Assembly: GCA_001929475.1 (NCBI GenBank)
Contig: LXFE01000178.1
Coordinates: 1 to 24,597, forward strand
Origin: Neolecta irregularis DAH-3
Lineage: Eukaryota > Ascomycota > Neolectomycetes > Neolectales > Neolectaceae
Reading direction: 5' to 3'
DNA: 24,597 nucleotides
Both the position numbers and the translations under genes were made by a program. The notes under the pieces were generated by a model. That model saw only the letters and a list, made by a program, of their open reading frames with translations, searched no databases and was not told the DNA's origin. Below are positions 11,633 to 20,590 of this stretch, piece after piece (position 1 is the first letter of the stretch; every line of letters starts with the position of its first letter).

Positions 11633-13033
11633 TTACATGTTGCTCTCCTTCAGAACTTTTCTACTATGCAGTGTATTTTTAATATTACCCCAATCAACAA
11701 ATATCTTTGCTGGAAAGAGTAATTCATTCTCTCTATAAGCCCAATTCTCATTGAACTCGGGAGCATCCTGTGTAGAATTCCTCCCAATCCAGACCCATGC
11801 GTCAGGCGATAATGTAACTTTCAAAGAATGTAGCTTAAGAAATCCTTGTATGCCAAATAAAATTCCCCGTTTGAAGAAGGTTGCATGATCCAATTCAATG
11901 ATTTTAATAGATGGGTTTGCTCTCTTCAGCCTGAATAAATGCCGGAGTACGGAATTTCCAATATCTATGGCATCCTGGTCATTGTTTATTGTTCTAAACA
12001 GAGAAGCGGCTTGTAACCAGTTCCAACCAAGCTGAAGATAAGTTAAACTATCTGAAATTCTCGTTCTGGTGAACTTTCTAAATGATTCACACCAGAGATC
12101 ATCTTCTGGAATTGATTGACTAATGATTGAGAGTTTTTGAAGATTTGTCTTTTCCTCAAAGTTTGTAAATATTGCGAATGTCCCAACTTGAATTATTGTA
12201 TTAGCATCTGTATATATCATAATTTCCCTCGAGGAACTCGCAAGTATATTCAATACCACAATCCTTAAAAGATCTCCAATTAACGATTTGCAGTAATCTC
12301 CAATAATGTCAAGTCTCTTGCATGTATCCATTATAATTTGAAGTTTTGATTGTATAAGATGGTGTAGTGCATGAAGTACATCTGCAGAGTTTGTAATATC
12401 CCGAGCATTAACAAAGATAATCCTTATAGTCTTCTTGAAAGATAGAAGTTCATTTACTAGAGTAGCATATTCCTGAACCCTGAGGTATGGTATTTCAATA
12501 AACAGAAGCTGAATATTCCCCAGCGTGAAAATATTTCGATGCACAGAAAGGCAAACAGCGGCGAGACACTTGTCATTATTTGCAAAAGCAGTTGAAAAAA
12601 ATGCACTGGCTTTAAATACAGTATGATATTGACTTGAATGGATTAAATTTCTCCAATGTGAACATATTGATGAGAGAATTGTGTAACAGGGCAATCCAGT
12701 AATGTGGTCTCTTTGCGGGATCCATGAATGAGGAGCCAAATTGAAGATTTTGAGGTTGGAGAAATTGACTAAAGGTTCAACATGTGAAAAGATTTGCAGA
12801 ACAAGATTATCCGGAAGTTTGCTGAAATAATTTTCCTTTTTCCTCAGTTGTATTGTGGGAAGTTCATCATATATCCTAGATCTCTGCTTCTTTGGTACAA
12901 GATTGATCATATGTGCGGCTGACCCAACAGAGTCTAGCTGAGAAGTTCTTGATTTGGACCTTTTTTTGAGAGAAAATGTTCTACCGAATTTCTTTTTTGA
13001 TTTGGAATCCTCTAGATTATGGCAGTGAGGCAT
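11633..13033 (-). CDS. F-box domain protein
   Basis: This is a single uninterrupted frame of 466 aa. A basic N-terminus (KSKKKFGRTFSLKKRSKSR) precedes a clear F-box (about residues 70-150: FSKLPDNLVLQIFSHVEPL, then ILSSICSHWRNLIHSSQYHT). The rest has a leucine-rich, repeat-like character with segments such as LTYLQLGWNWL and IKIIELDHATFFKRG, typical of divergent fungal F-box/LRR proteins. The likely role is a substrate adaptor for an SCF ubiquitin ligase. It lacks introns, unlike most genes in this window. A hAT element lies about 100 bp upstream of its start codon, inside what should be its promoter. Confidence 0.78.
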   Translation of the reverse strand: MPHCHNLEDSKSKKKFGRTFSLKKRSKSRTSQLDSVGSAAHMINLVPKKQRSRIYDELPTIQLRKKENYFSKLPDNLVLQIFSHVEPLVNFSNLKIFNLAPHSWIPQRDHITGLPCYTILSSICSHWRNLIHSSQYHTVFKASAFFSTAFANNDKCLAAVCLSVHRNIFTLGNIQLLFIEIPYLRVQEYATLVNELLSFKKTIRIIFVNARDITNSADVLHALHHLIQSKLQIIMDTCKRLDIIGDYCKSLIGDLLRIVVLNILASSSREIMIYTDANTIIQVGTFAIFTNFEEKTNLQKLSIISQSIPEDDLWCESFRKFTRTRISDSLTYLQLGWNWLQAASLFRTINNDQDAIDIGNSVLRHLFRLKRANPSIKIIELDHATFFKRGILFGIQGFLKLHSLKVTLSPDAWVWIGRNSTQDAPEFNENWAYRENELLFPAKIFVDWGNIKNTLHSRKVLKESNM

Positions 13034-13133
13034 TAAGCTTAAAAGTTCTAGATTCTTGAGATGAATAATTGGAATTCACTAGATAGGAAATGGTCTACAG
13101 CAGAACTCTGTCTTTAGAACATTGATGGTTGAG

Positions 13134-13141
13134 ATTATATT
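13134..13141 (+). repeat. Left 8-bp target-site duplication (ATTATATT)
   Basis: ATTATATT directly precedes the CAGCGTGTCC end and recurs at 14297-14304 directly after the ACACACTG end. Confidence 0.9.
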
Positions 13142-13317
13142 CAGCGTGTCCAACCTTCTGACCGTCACCGGCGGCAGCATGAATTAACAATTTATATAGG
13201 TTCAACTACGCATTCATTAAATAATGTCAATTGCTAATATAAATTGATTTCTATCTTGCTATTTCTTCTATCACTATTATTTCTCCTTGTTACTGTTTAC
13301 AAAAGCCCCTTAAGCAA

Positions 13318-13428
13318 CTAGTTCTTCTGGCATTCATCTGTTTCAACTGCATCATCCCCCAGACGGTTTCTTTCATCAGTCATCAGTTTTTCTGCTTGGT
13401 TGAATACTCTTTCACATTCTGCACTCAT
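13318..13428 (-). pseudogene. hAT transposase C-terminal (dimerisation domain) remnant
   Basis: The frame MSAECERVFNQAEKLMTDER continues NRLGDDAVETDECQKN-stop, 36 residues. This is the conserved C-terminal signature of hAT transposases, the SAECERVFS...TDERNRL dimerisation block. The usual RLS...P that precedes it is cut: a stop lies six bases upstream of the ATG, and the sequence then joins a copy of the element's own terminus. It therefore represents the 3' end of a once-autonomous element after internal deletion, and it confirms the hAT assignment independently of the target duplication. Confidence 0.85.
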
Positions 13429-13434
13429 TCGCTA

Positions 13435-13454
13435 GACAGGCGGTTGGACACACT
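13435..13454 (+). repeat. Internal copy of the right hAT terminus
   Basis: These 20 bases match the right end of the element at 14276-14295 at 19 of 20 positions (GACAGGYGGTTGGACACACT). The copy abuts CAGTGTTGG, the start of a different hAT end, so a nested insertion or end duplication has occurred here. Confidence 0.8.
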
Positions 13455-13735
13455 CAGTGTTGGCTGTGAGCCATGGGTCGGGCCAAGAAAAAAGCCCGGC
13501 CCATCGGTCCATGGGCCTACATGGGCCGAAACGGGCTTTTTCATGTGATCTTGAATAATACTATGCGGTCCTTCTCCTCCCTAACCGCCTTCCTACCGGC
13601 CTCGCCTGCCCGCCTTGCCAGTCCATCTCGCGAGCCTCTTCCATCTCACCCTCCTCGCGCTCTTCTCACCTACCTGGCTCGCCCGCCTCTCCCGTCTATC
13701 TCTCCTGCCTCTCCCGCCCGTCTCAAGCAGCAGTG
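13455..13735 (+). mobile_element. Second hAT-type end related to the YIF1 insertion, truncated
   Basis: It begins CAGTGTTGG and has the same architecture as the left part of the element at 4729. Shared parts are CCATGG-centred subterminal boxes (GGTCCATGGGC), AAAAAAGCCCGG(C) boxes, a CATGTGAT motif matching CACGTGAT in the other, then a C/T-rich tract. No matching AACACTG right end is present before 14296, so its right side has been lost or replaced. Proline- or arginine-rich open frames here are by-products of base composition. Confidence 0.6.
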
Positions 13736-13878
13736 CACGGCCAGGGCGAGTAGCACATCGGCAACCGCAAAGACGACGCTGCGCCAGGCTGCCACCGAAG
13801 AGTACAGCCACGGGTTCGCGGGCAGCGGGCGGTGAGCAGCCAACGTCCACAGCAGCACCCGCGTAATCATTGGTTACG

Positions 13879-13994
13879 CATACCTAACCAAGTTCCCACA
13901 CTTAGGCTAGTTATGCTCCCTGTATATTAGAAGTTCCCGCACTTAGGTTAAATTATAGAACCGAGTCTTATTGTACTTCCGGCGATCACTTACA
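13879..13994 (+). repeat. Dispersed repeat, copy 1
   Basis: It matches, in the opposite orientation, the sequence at 24428-24537. Shared blocks in the same order are GCATACCTAACCAAGT, CTTAGGYTAG, GTCTTATT, GTACTTC and GGCGATCRCTTACA. Within this copy GTTCCCRCACTTAGGYTA occurs twice. No coding potential is visible. Confidence 0.72.
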
Positions 13995-14042
13995 TTATTA
14001 CAATAATATCTTTATATTCTCATTTTCTTGGAGTTTTGTCAA

Positions 14043-14235
14043 CTAGCACAAGCTGGTCATACTGTGACATTGCTAGCTGCATTTTCACCTTTGTCTTCTT
14101 ATTTAGAGAAATTTGTCTTTCAATCCTCCAGTGTCTTCAGGTGTGCCACTTCCCTGTGAGTCAATTGAAGCAGATAAATATTCTGTATTTGGCAATGAAG
14201 ATGGTTCACATCTCTTCGGCGCGTGTGTGGCTTAG
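14043..14235 (+). other. Coding-like fragments inside the hAT element, possible captured host sequence
   Basis: The frame from 14043 reads LAQAGHTVTLLAAFSPLSSY and then LEKFVFQSS. It resembles the first helix-loop of UDP-glycosyltransferases (GHTVT), but it has no start codon upstream in frame. A second, separate frame from 14131 to the TAG at 14233 reads SVFGNEDGSHLFGACVA at its end, which looks protein-like but which I cannot assign. Both lie between the hAT ends. They may be fragments of host genes carried by the element; similarity this short is weak evidence. Confidence 0.3.
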
Positions 14236-14296
14236 TAATCTGCCCGTCGATCCGCCGCTGGACAACTCTCCGAAGGACAGGTGGTTGGACACACTG

Positions 14297-14304
14297 ATTA
14301 TATT
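14297..14304 (+). repeat. Right 8-bp target-site duplication (ATTATATT)
   Basis: Second copy of the duplication flanking the composite hAT element, about 170 bp upstream of the SRP101 start codon. Confidence 0.9.
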
Positions 14305-14475
14305 CTCCATGCATAAACTCCCCTGACGAATCTAAAGCTTTTAAAATACATAACATACACAATAAAGACTTGAAGAAAATGTATTTTCAAAGATGAATGT
14401 GACCATGATAAATGCCAACTTGATGCGGTTTCGCAGACATACCCAGAAATTCTACCACGATTGAACTATACGATC

Positions 14476-16472
14476 ATGCTTGACGCTTTTTCGATCTTGA
14501 CTGAAGGAGGAATTGTCCTTTGGTCCAGGACATTTGTTCCTATTTCTTCGCGTATCATAAATTCTCTGATTTGTGATAAATTCATCGAATCCCATTCCGG
14601 GGATAAGTCATTCACCAAAGATTCATACTCTGTCAAATATGAACTGGCAAACGAGCTCGGCCTTATATTTGTGGTATCTTTATTATAGGGGCCTAAGGTC
14701 TCATTCTCCAGGTTGTCTATCAGAGTTTGTTGCAGTTAAGTTTCATTGATGATCTCTTGGAAAATGTGAAAAGGATGTTCTTGAAGCTTTATGGTACCGA
14801 ATTAAAGAAAAATAAAGGCCCGCTTCCGGAATGCAAATTCGACTACTATTTTGACAAGAAGTTGGAAGAATTGGAGGAATTTGGAAGAGTATTAAATCAA
14901 GCACAGCTCTTATTGATTTTAGATTCGTCCAACTCCAGTTACCAAAGTAGATGCATTGCCTACGCCGGAACAGAAATATGAGGGTTGGCCTCAATTTTAT
15001 GCCAAAGCTGAGGGGCAGAAAATCACACCAACTCCGTTGAATTGACACCGACTCAAGCGCTTGAAAGATTGCGTCTTAGGCATTCCGCCCCTCGCCGAGG
15101 AGGGAGAAGAGGTGGATCACGAAAGATAAGTCCATTTGAATCACCGGCTCAATCGAGGTCTACCGAAATTCTAGAATATATCTTATGATCTTAGCGGAGA
15201 TGAAGCAATCAAACCCGGAAAGAAACCAGCTAAAAAGATGCGAAAATGGGCGGTAGATGGTGCTATGCAAGACGAAGATGACGACAATAAGCCTCTCGAC
15301 TTCAGCGAGGGGAACACGTCATCTATTAATACATCTTCTGCCAATCAAATGGTCGACCATTCCCGTGAATGGGGATCTACGACGAACGGAGAGTTTGTTT
15401 TGAAGGATCTTGGGGAAGACGACGATTTCACGGCTTCTATCCTGGATGCCACTGCTGATGATAAGACCATTGAATCATTCGGTTTCTTCAAATCTTTCAT
15501 TGGAGGAAAACAGATTTCAACTGAGTCACTTCAACCTGCCCTTGAAAAAATGCGAGAACACCTGATGAAAAAGAATGTCGCCAAGGGCATTGCTGATCAC
15601 CTGTGCGAGAGCGTCGAAAAGATTCTGATTGATCAAAAGACTGGTAATTTTCAAACAATCAAGAACAAGGTTAGACAAACGATGCAAGATTCATTACGTC
15701 GAATATTAACGCCTGGGTCAACGATTGACGTATTACGAGAAATACGCCAAGTCCGACGTGAGCTTCGACCTTTTGCGATCTCTTTTGTTGGTGTAAATGG
15801 AGTCGGCAAATCAACAAACCTTTCCAAAGTAGCCTTTTTTCTTTTGCAGAATAAGTTGAAAATTTTAATAGCTGCGTGTGATACCTTTCGAAGTGGAGCA
15901 GTTGAACAATTAAGAGTTCATGTTAGTAATCTGAAGGAGTTGACAGAACGAGAAGGCGGACGAATTGAACTCTTCGATAGAGGATATGGAAAGGATGCTG
16001 CAACAATAGCCAAAGACGCCGTTGATTTTGGTGCGAATTCCTTCAAGGTTTCAACTGACTGGTCAGCTACAAAGGAGGATTTTGATGTTGTATTGATTGA
16101 TACAGCTGGTCGAAGGCATAGCGATCAGCGGCTAATGGGTTCTCTTGAAAAGGTATTGTGTTTTCTTTTTGCACTCTAACTGTACAGTTTGCGAGCCTTG
16201 CCAAGCCTGATCTAATTCTCATGGTTGCTGAAGCCCTGGTGGGAACTGACTCGGTGGCTCAAGCTCAGAACTTTAACAATGCGCTCGGGACAAATCGACG
16301 TCTGGATGGCTTCGTCATATCGAAATGTGACACTGTTGGAGATATGGTCGGTACAATGATTAGCATGGTGTATTCCACCTCTATTCCAATTGTGTTTGTT
16401 GGAGTAGGGCAGATGTATACGGATCTGAGGAAACTGGACGTTGAGAAGACAGTCCGGCTGTTGATGTCTTGA
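14476..16472 (+). CDS. SRP101: Signal recognition particle receptor subunit alpha
   Basis: This GTPase docks SRP-bound ribosomes at the ER membrane. Exons are 14476-14673, 14712-14888, 14923-14983, 15019-15157, 15195-16152 and 16188-16472, giving 605 aa, close to the family length. The N-terminal SRX domain starts MLDAFSILTEGGIVLW. A charged linker follows, with an RRGGRRGGSRK segment and KKMRKW. The NG domain comes next: KSFIGGKQIS, P-loop GVNGVGKSTN, DTFRSGAVEQLRVH, VVLIDTAGR, guanine-specificity motif SKCD (usually TKxD) and VGVGQMYTDLR. Introns are 38, 34, 35, 37 and 35 nt, all in phase and all GT-AG. The third (14984-15018) has a weak GTTGGC donor, but it is needed to keep the linker frame. 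A hAT element sits just upstream of the start. Confidence 0.93.
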
Positions 16473-16854
16473 GATTAACATTCGAACCATGTCTTGAAAT
16501 TCCACGTGTCGAGCGATCCTCATCGTAGTATCAATGCCAAATGATTCAATGTAACCAGACGAGAAGGTTTACGTTGTTGCAAGACTATTCATATATTGTT
16601 CCAATAAGAAACAGAACCAGCACACGTCGATATAGAAAAGAAACCAGAGTGAATTCGAGTTCTCGGCGATCCCAACCTCCGTTCTTCAAACTGCGACTCC
16701 ACATTTTAGCATCCCTCTCATTGCCTCGAGTTGCTTTCTTGAGTCTAACTGCGTGTGAATACTGAGGCAAACAGGTATATCCTGTTGGCTGGCGAGTACG
16801 ATAGGTGGATGTTTATAGCGGTAGCCGTATCGTGAACTTGGCAGTTTCTGTCCA
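16473..16854. other. Intergenic region between SRP101 and the SAP-domain gene
   Basis: These 382 bp hold the SRP101 terminator region and the promoter of the next gene. Several short frames cross it but none has conserved motifs. No RNA gene or repeat is visible. Confidence 0.4.
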
Positions 16855-17781
16855 ATGACGGAGAATTTTGCTCTGGCCACTAGAGCTTCTGTCTGCAATT
16901 TTCCATTGAAGCGGCAGCGGTCAGAGTCGAGTTTCGACGAGGATCAGAGCTCCGGCGACTCGTATTCTACCGGATATTCAGAGCGCGACGGTAGCTATGC
17001 AGCCACTATAAGTTCTGGGTCGCATTCTCTGTTAGACCAGCCGCAAAGGGCCTCGTGGTTACAGGATTACAGGATCACTTCTCGCGACATTGACAAAATT
17101 GAGCAGAAATCACCTAAAAGACAAAAGTTATCGCAGGACCAATACATACCAAAGTCAACCGAGCTTACTTCTGATCCGTCGCTCGAAGCGCCTTGTACGG
17201 ATCATAATCTTCCTCCATTCATTTTACAATACGGCCTTTCCAATACCCATGAAAATCGTCAAAATATCGATTACTGTTGGATTATGCAAAATGTTGCGGT
17301 TTCAAACCCCGTCATCGATCTGTACGCAAGTGCACTCTTTGAGTATGGACCATTTCACGAACTGGACTTACCGCCTATCACATATATGTCACAAACTCCT
17401 CATTCTGCAGAACCGATTCCATGGCATCAAACTATACATGGCCAATGCTCTTTTCCACGAGTGTTCCATTGTCAAGAACACCAAGTCAAGATTTGCGAAT
17501 CGACAGAACCGCTTCCAACACCGGAAAACTTGATTCACACGCTTCACTCCCCGGATTTAGCAGCTCACTCCCAACCCACAAAGGTCAAATTGGCCCCGCT
17601 TCCCGCATCGCACCGAGGTCATGCATTACTTTCGATCGATAATCTTGATCTGGACGATATCACTGTTACCGAATGTAAAAAGATACTGAAACAGAGAGGA
17701 GAACCGACAACTGGGAAGAAGGAGCTTCTCATTAGTCGGATTAAACTTCTCCAATCTGCTCAAACGAGAATATGTACATGA
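16855..17781 (+). CDS. SAP-domain protein
   Basis: This is a single-exon frame of 308 aa from the ATG MTENFALATRASVCNF. Most of the protein is low-complexity, serine- and proline-rich and probably disordered, with a basic KRQRSES and a SPKRQKLS patch that could be nuclear-localisation signals. Near the C-terminus (about residues 265-300) lies a SAP motif: LDDITVTECKKILKQRGEPT then GKKELLISRIKLL. SAP modules bind DNA, typically AT-rich or scaffold-attachment sequences, so a chromatin or transcription role is likely. The specific function is not recognisable. A transcription-regulator family sharing a C-terminal SAP is possible. Confidence 0.75.
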   Translation: MTENFALATRASVCNFPLKRQRSESSFDEDQSSGDSYSTGYSERDGSYAATISSGSHSLLDQPQRASWLQDYRITSRDIDKIEQKSPKRQKLSQDQYIPKSTELTSDPSLEAPCTDHNLPPFILQYGLSNTHENRQNIDYCWIMQNVAVSNPVIDLYASALFEYGPFHELDLPPITYMSQTPHSAEPIPWHQTIHGQCSFPRVFHCQEHQVKICESTEPLPTPENLIHTLHSPDLAAHSQPTKVKLAPLPASHRGHALLSIDNLDLDDITVTECKKILKQRGEPTTGKKELLISRIKLLQSAQTRICT

Positions 17782-17940
17782 CCACCTCATGTTGGACATT
17801 ATTAATTAACATTTCGTGGAATGCTCTTCTTTTTTCGTATCAATATTTCCTTTGGGGTTCAGGAGAAGGGGTGCATATGTCAATGCAATAAAATATCGGG
17901 CATTATTGGTCTAGCAAAGGAAACGTACTGAAGTAGTATT

Positions 17941-18267
17941 TCATTGTTCAACAAGTGTAACAGACTCGATGAAATCTCCCGTTGAACATCTGAAACAAAT
18001 TTCAGTCGAATGTGGGAACTTCTTTACAGTATGGCCAACCACCAACCACCGGGTTATTTCGAGTTGGGGCTTTCCTTGACAAAACCCGTCTGTGCGGATA
18101 TACCGGGTGCCGCCTGGATGGATCTGAATAAGTGCATCTTGGCCGACTGCAATTGTAGGTGTTGATGAGAAAAAACAGGTATCAGTTACTTCTTCCACTG
18201 TCTCTCCAATGGATAAAATCAATGTTCCATTGGAGAACGAGAGAATGTCAAAAAACCCAGTTCTCAA
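17941..18267 (-). pseudogene. Fragment of splicing factor RSE1/SF3B3
   Basis: The minus-strand frame contains [39 protein letters not shown] and TRYIRTDG. This is the WD40-like repeat block of the SF3b subunit Rse1/SF3B3 ([18 protein letters not shown] in homologues). Only some 60 residues match; after that the similarity fades, with IHPGG and RTDGFCQ already diverged. Rse1 is about 1200 aa, so this is an isolated piece, not a gene. Its upstream edge coincides with the start of a duplicated CHS5 fragment at 18248. A functional RSE1 is presumably elsewhere. Confidence 0.75.
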
Positions 18268-18331
18268 ACATCCTTATCATTATCATCAACGACGAAAGAA
18301 TAACCTACTTCTCCATTATCTCGAACAGTGC
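18248..18331 (+). repeat. Inverted duplicate of part of the CHS5 coding sequence
   Basis: About 84 bp match CHS5 coding positions 20923..20839 (minus strand) with only a handful of differences. One difference turns a glutamate/lysine-region codon into TAA. It encodes the [14 protein letters not shown] part of Chs5. It abuts the RSE1 fragment on the left. The copy lies 2.5 kb from its source and in opposite orientation. Confidence 0.88.
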
Positions 18332-18356
18332 TGATTTGCGGGGTTTGTGGTCCATA

Positions 18357-18515
18357 CAGCTGTAGGTCGTTTTTGTACTGAAAGTTTTGTACAATTCCTC
18401 CTTATAACGAACCCAACTACCCTCCAAAATTGTATTGTGCATCATGATAGAAAATCTGCCTTATAACAAATTCAGCATCCTTGAACGTCACATTCGTTAT
18501 AAGCAGGTTCGACTG
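18357..18515. mobile_element. Small pogo/Tc1-mariner-like MITE
   Basis: The right end read inward is CAGTCGAACCTGCTTATAAC, a typical pogo/mariner terminus, followed outside by TA. TTATAACGAA-type units occur at 18402-18411, 18461-18470 and, inverted, 18493-18502. A TA at 18355-18356 followed by CAG is the best candidate left end, but its inverted repeat is poorly preserved, so the left boundary is uncertain. It has no coding capacity. Confidence 0.5.
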
Positions 18516-18570
18516 TAGCTAAAAAAGTGACAGAGCTGAAAAAAGAATTCGCGGTTGGGACATGTGAAAC

Positions 18571-18576
18571 TGACTC
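18571..18576 (+). promoter_or_regulatory. Candidate Bas1/Gcn4-type site upstream of ADE4
   Basis: TGACTC lies 230 bp upstream of the ADE4 start codon. In budding yeast, Bas1/Pho2 and Gcn4 act through TGACTC at purine genes. A six-base match has a considerable chance frequency, so this is only a candidate. Confidence 0.25.
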
Positions 18577-18805
18577 GTAAATTTTGCAGCAATTAGAGAA
18601 TTTCTACCACTTGCTTTTCCCAGACTTGTCGGCTATTACCACCATTCTCCAAATCAGGTACATCATTTTAATTTTCCCTTGCTCGATCAATGATGCCTGC
18701 ATAATAGATGTTAGACTACTGATTACTCATGTTGATCAATATTTCATGCCTGAGACCTCGAATATATATCTTCTTCTATGAAAATGAATAAGCACTAATT
18801 CTTAG

Positions 18806-20521
18806 ATGTGTGGAATATTAGGGGTTTGCCTGACCGATTCAGCTGAATGTGCGAGTCCACTTCTTGCTGAAGGGCTAACGGTTCTTCAACATCGCGGTCA
18901 GGGACAATTTCTTACCAAGGGTGTCCTAATATTTAGGATGCTGCGGGAATAGTAACGTGCGGACCCCATGGGAAACTGTATCAGCGTAAAGGAAACGGAA
19001 TGGTCAGCGATGTATTTAGAGATGAAACTTTGCTGATGGGTTTGTTGGGCTGTATGGGAATTAGTCATGGTACACTCTGAAATTTTCTTCATAGTATTGA
19101 TTTCAGTGCGATATCCAACAGCAGGAAGCTCCGCAAATGCGGAAGCTCAGCCGTTTTATGTTAATGCGCCGTATGGGATTAGTCTTGCTCATGTATCTCT
19201 TTCATAATTAATTTACTCTGACAATGCAGAACGGAAACTTGGTTAATGCGCCCACCTTGAAAAGGTTCCTTGACGCAGTTGAACACAGACATATAAATAC
19301 AGACTCCGATTCCGAGCTCTTACTCAACATCTTCGCTGCAGCCCTTCAGAAAACAGGGAAATCGAGAACAAACGCAGATGATCTATTCACCGCTTGTAAA
19401 AGCATCTACACCCAATGTGTCGGAGCGTATGCCTGCGTGGCTATGATCGCAGGGTTTGGCATAATCGCGTTCCGGGATCCTCATGGCATCCGTCCTCTAG
19501 TGTATGGTCGAAAGAAGTCAAGGACAGGAGGTTATGACTATGCTTTTGCTAGTGAAAGTGTTGCATTGAATTTCCTTGGCTTTGACGAATTCTGGGACGT
19601 GTTACCTGGACAAGCTGTCCTTGTACAAAGGAAGAACCAGGACGAGCAAAAAGATCCTATCATCAGACAAGTCTATCCCGCGCTAGCTTATGCTCCGGAT
19701 ATCTTCGAGTACGTCTATTTCGCTAGACCAGACTCTGTTATGGATGGGATTAATGTTCATCATTCAAGGCTAGCCATGGGCGTTTCTCTTGGAAAATCTG
19801 TTGTTCAAAAGTTGGAGAGCATGGGATTGAGTAGGGACGATGTCGATGTTGTTATTCCAGTTCCTGACACCAGTCGAAACTCGGCATTGAAATTGGCTAA
19901 TGAATTTGGATGGACTTATTCCGAGGGATTCGTCAAGAACCGTTATATCTTCAGAACATTCATTATGCGCGAGCAGAGCACAAGGTTACAATCAGTAAAA
20001 TGAACACGTTAACATTTAGAATTAAAAGCGTACGAAGAAAGCTAAGTCCCATGCCATCCGAATTCGCAAACAAAAACGTTCTTATCGTCGACGACTCAAT
20101 AGTACGAGGAACAACATCGCGAGAAATAGTACGAATGGCCCGAGAAGCAGGAGCTGCAAAAGTCTATTTCGCAAGTGCGGCCCCACCTGTTCGTTACCGT
20201 CATATTTATGGCATCGACCTTGCAGATGATCGCGAACTTGTTGCATTCGGTAAATCGGAATATGAGGTTGCTGATATTATTGAAGCGGATGCCGTTATTT
20301 ACCAATCCTTGCCGAATCTTGTAGAAGCTTGTCGAAGCATAAATCCTAACATCAAAGAATTTGAGGATGGTGTATTCTCTGGAAAATATATCACAGAAGT
20401 GCCGAAAGGATATTTCGGACATCTAGAAGAAGTGCGTGAATTCAATGCTCATCAAAAGGCCATTGGAGTTGAATTTCATGCACCAGATGATATTGCACTT
20501 TATAACTACAGGGGGTGTTAA
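18806..20521 (+). CDS. ADE4: Amidophosphoribosyltransferase (glutamine PRPP amidotransferase)
   Basis: It catalyses the first committed step of de novo purine synthesis. Exons are 18806-18901, 18937-19069, 19107-19192, 19230-19984 and 20020-20521, giving 523 aa. The N-terminal glutaminase domain begins MCGILGVCL with catalytic Cys2, as in yeast with no propeptide, then [29 protein letters not shown] and AHNGNLVN. The phosphoribosyltransferase domain follows with [24 protein letters not shown], the PRPP loop [14 protein letters not shown] and [12 protein letters not shown]. Introns are 35, 37, 37 and 35 nt. The first (18902-18936) separates the invariant HRGQ and DAAG and has an apparent GG-AG boundary; no GT or GC donor preserves the frame. 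All other junctions are GT-AG. It converges with CHS5 across 69 bp. Confidence 0.94.
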
Positions 20522-20590
20522 TGTATTGGTAGTATTTAATTTAGATGACAGTATATATGGAGTTTTCGAGCATTGCATATCATCGAGATT

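Larger units (their letters stand above)
13142..14296. mobile_element. hAT-superfamily composite element, internally rearranged
   Basis: The 1155-bp segment is bounded by inverted ends. The left end reads CAGCGTGTCCAACC and the right end read inward is CAGTGTGTCCAACC; 18 of the outer 22 positions match. Perfect 8-bp duplications flank it. From left to right it holds 175 bp of AT-rich end, a minus-strand hAT transposase C-terminal relic (13318-13428), an internal copy of the right end (13435-13454), a second type of hAT end beginning CAGTGTTGG at 13455 with a CCATGG-rich and C-rich body, a dispersed repeat (13879-13994), and 14043-14235 where short coding-like stretches occur. It sits in the divergent promoter region between an F-box gene and SRP101. 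Confidence 0.88.

Noticed and set aside
13473-13870. Overlapping Arg/Pro-rich and hydrophobic frames on both strands
   Set aside because: The region is GC- and C-rich transposon sequence. A minus-strand hydrophobic frame (13670-13870) looks a little membrane-protein-like, but it has no recognisable motif and no supported start.
17790-18268. The minus-strand frame at 17941-18267 as a complete small gene
   Set aside because: It is an internal block of the roughly 1200-residue Rse1/SF3B3 without the remainder, joined to a CHS5 fragment.
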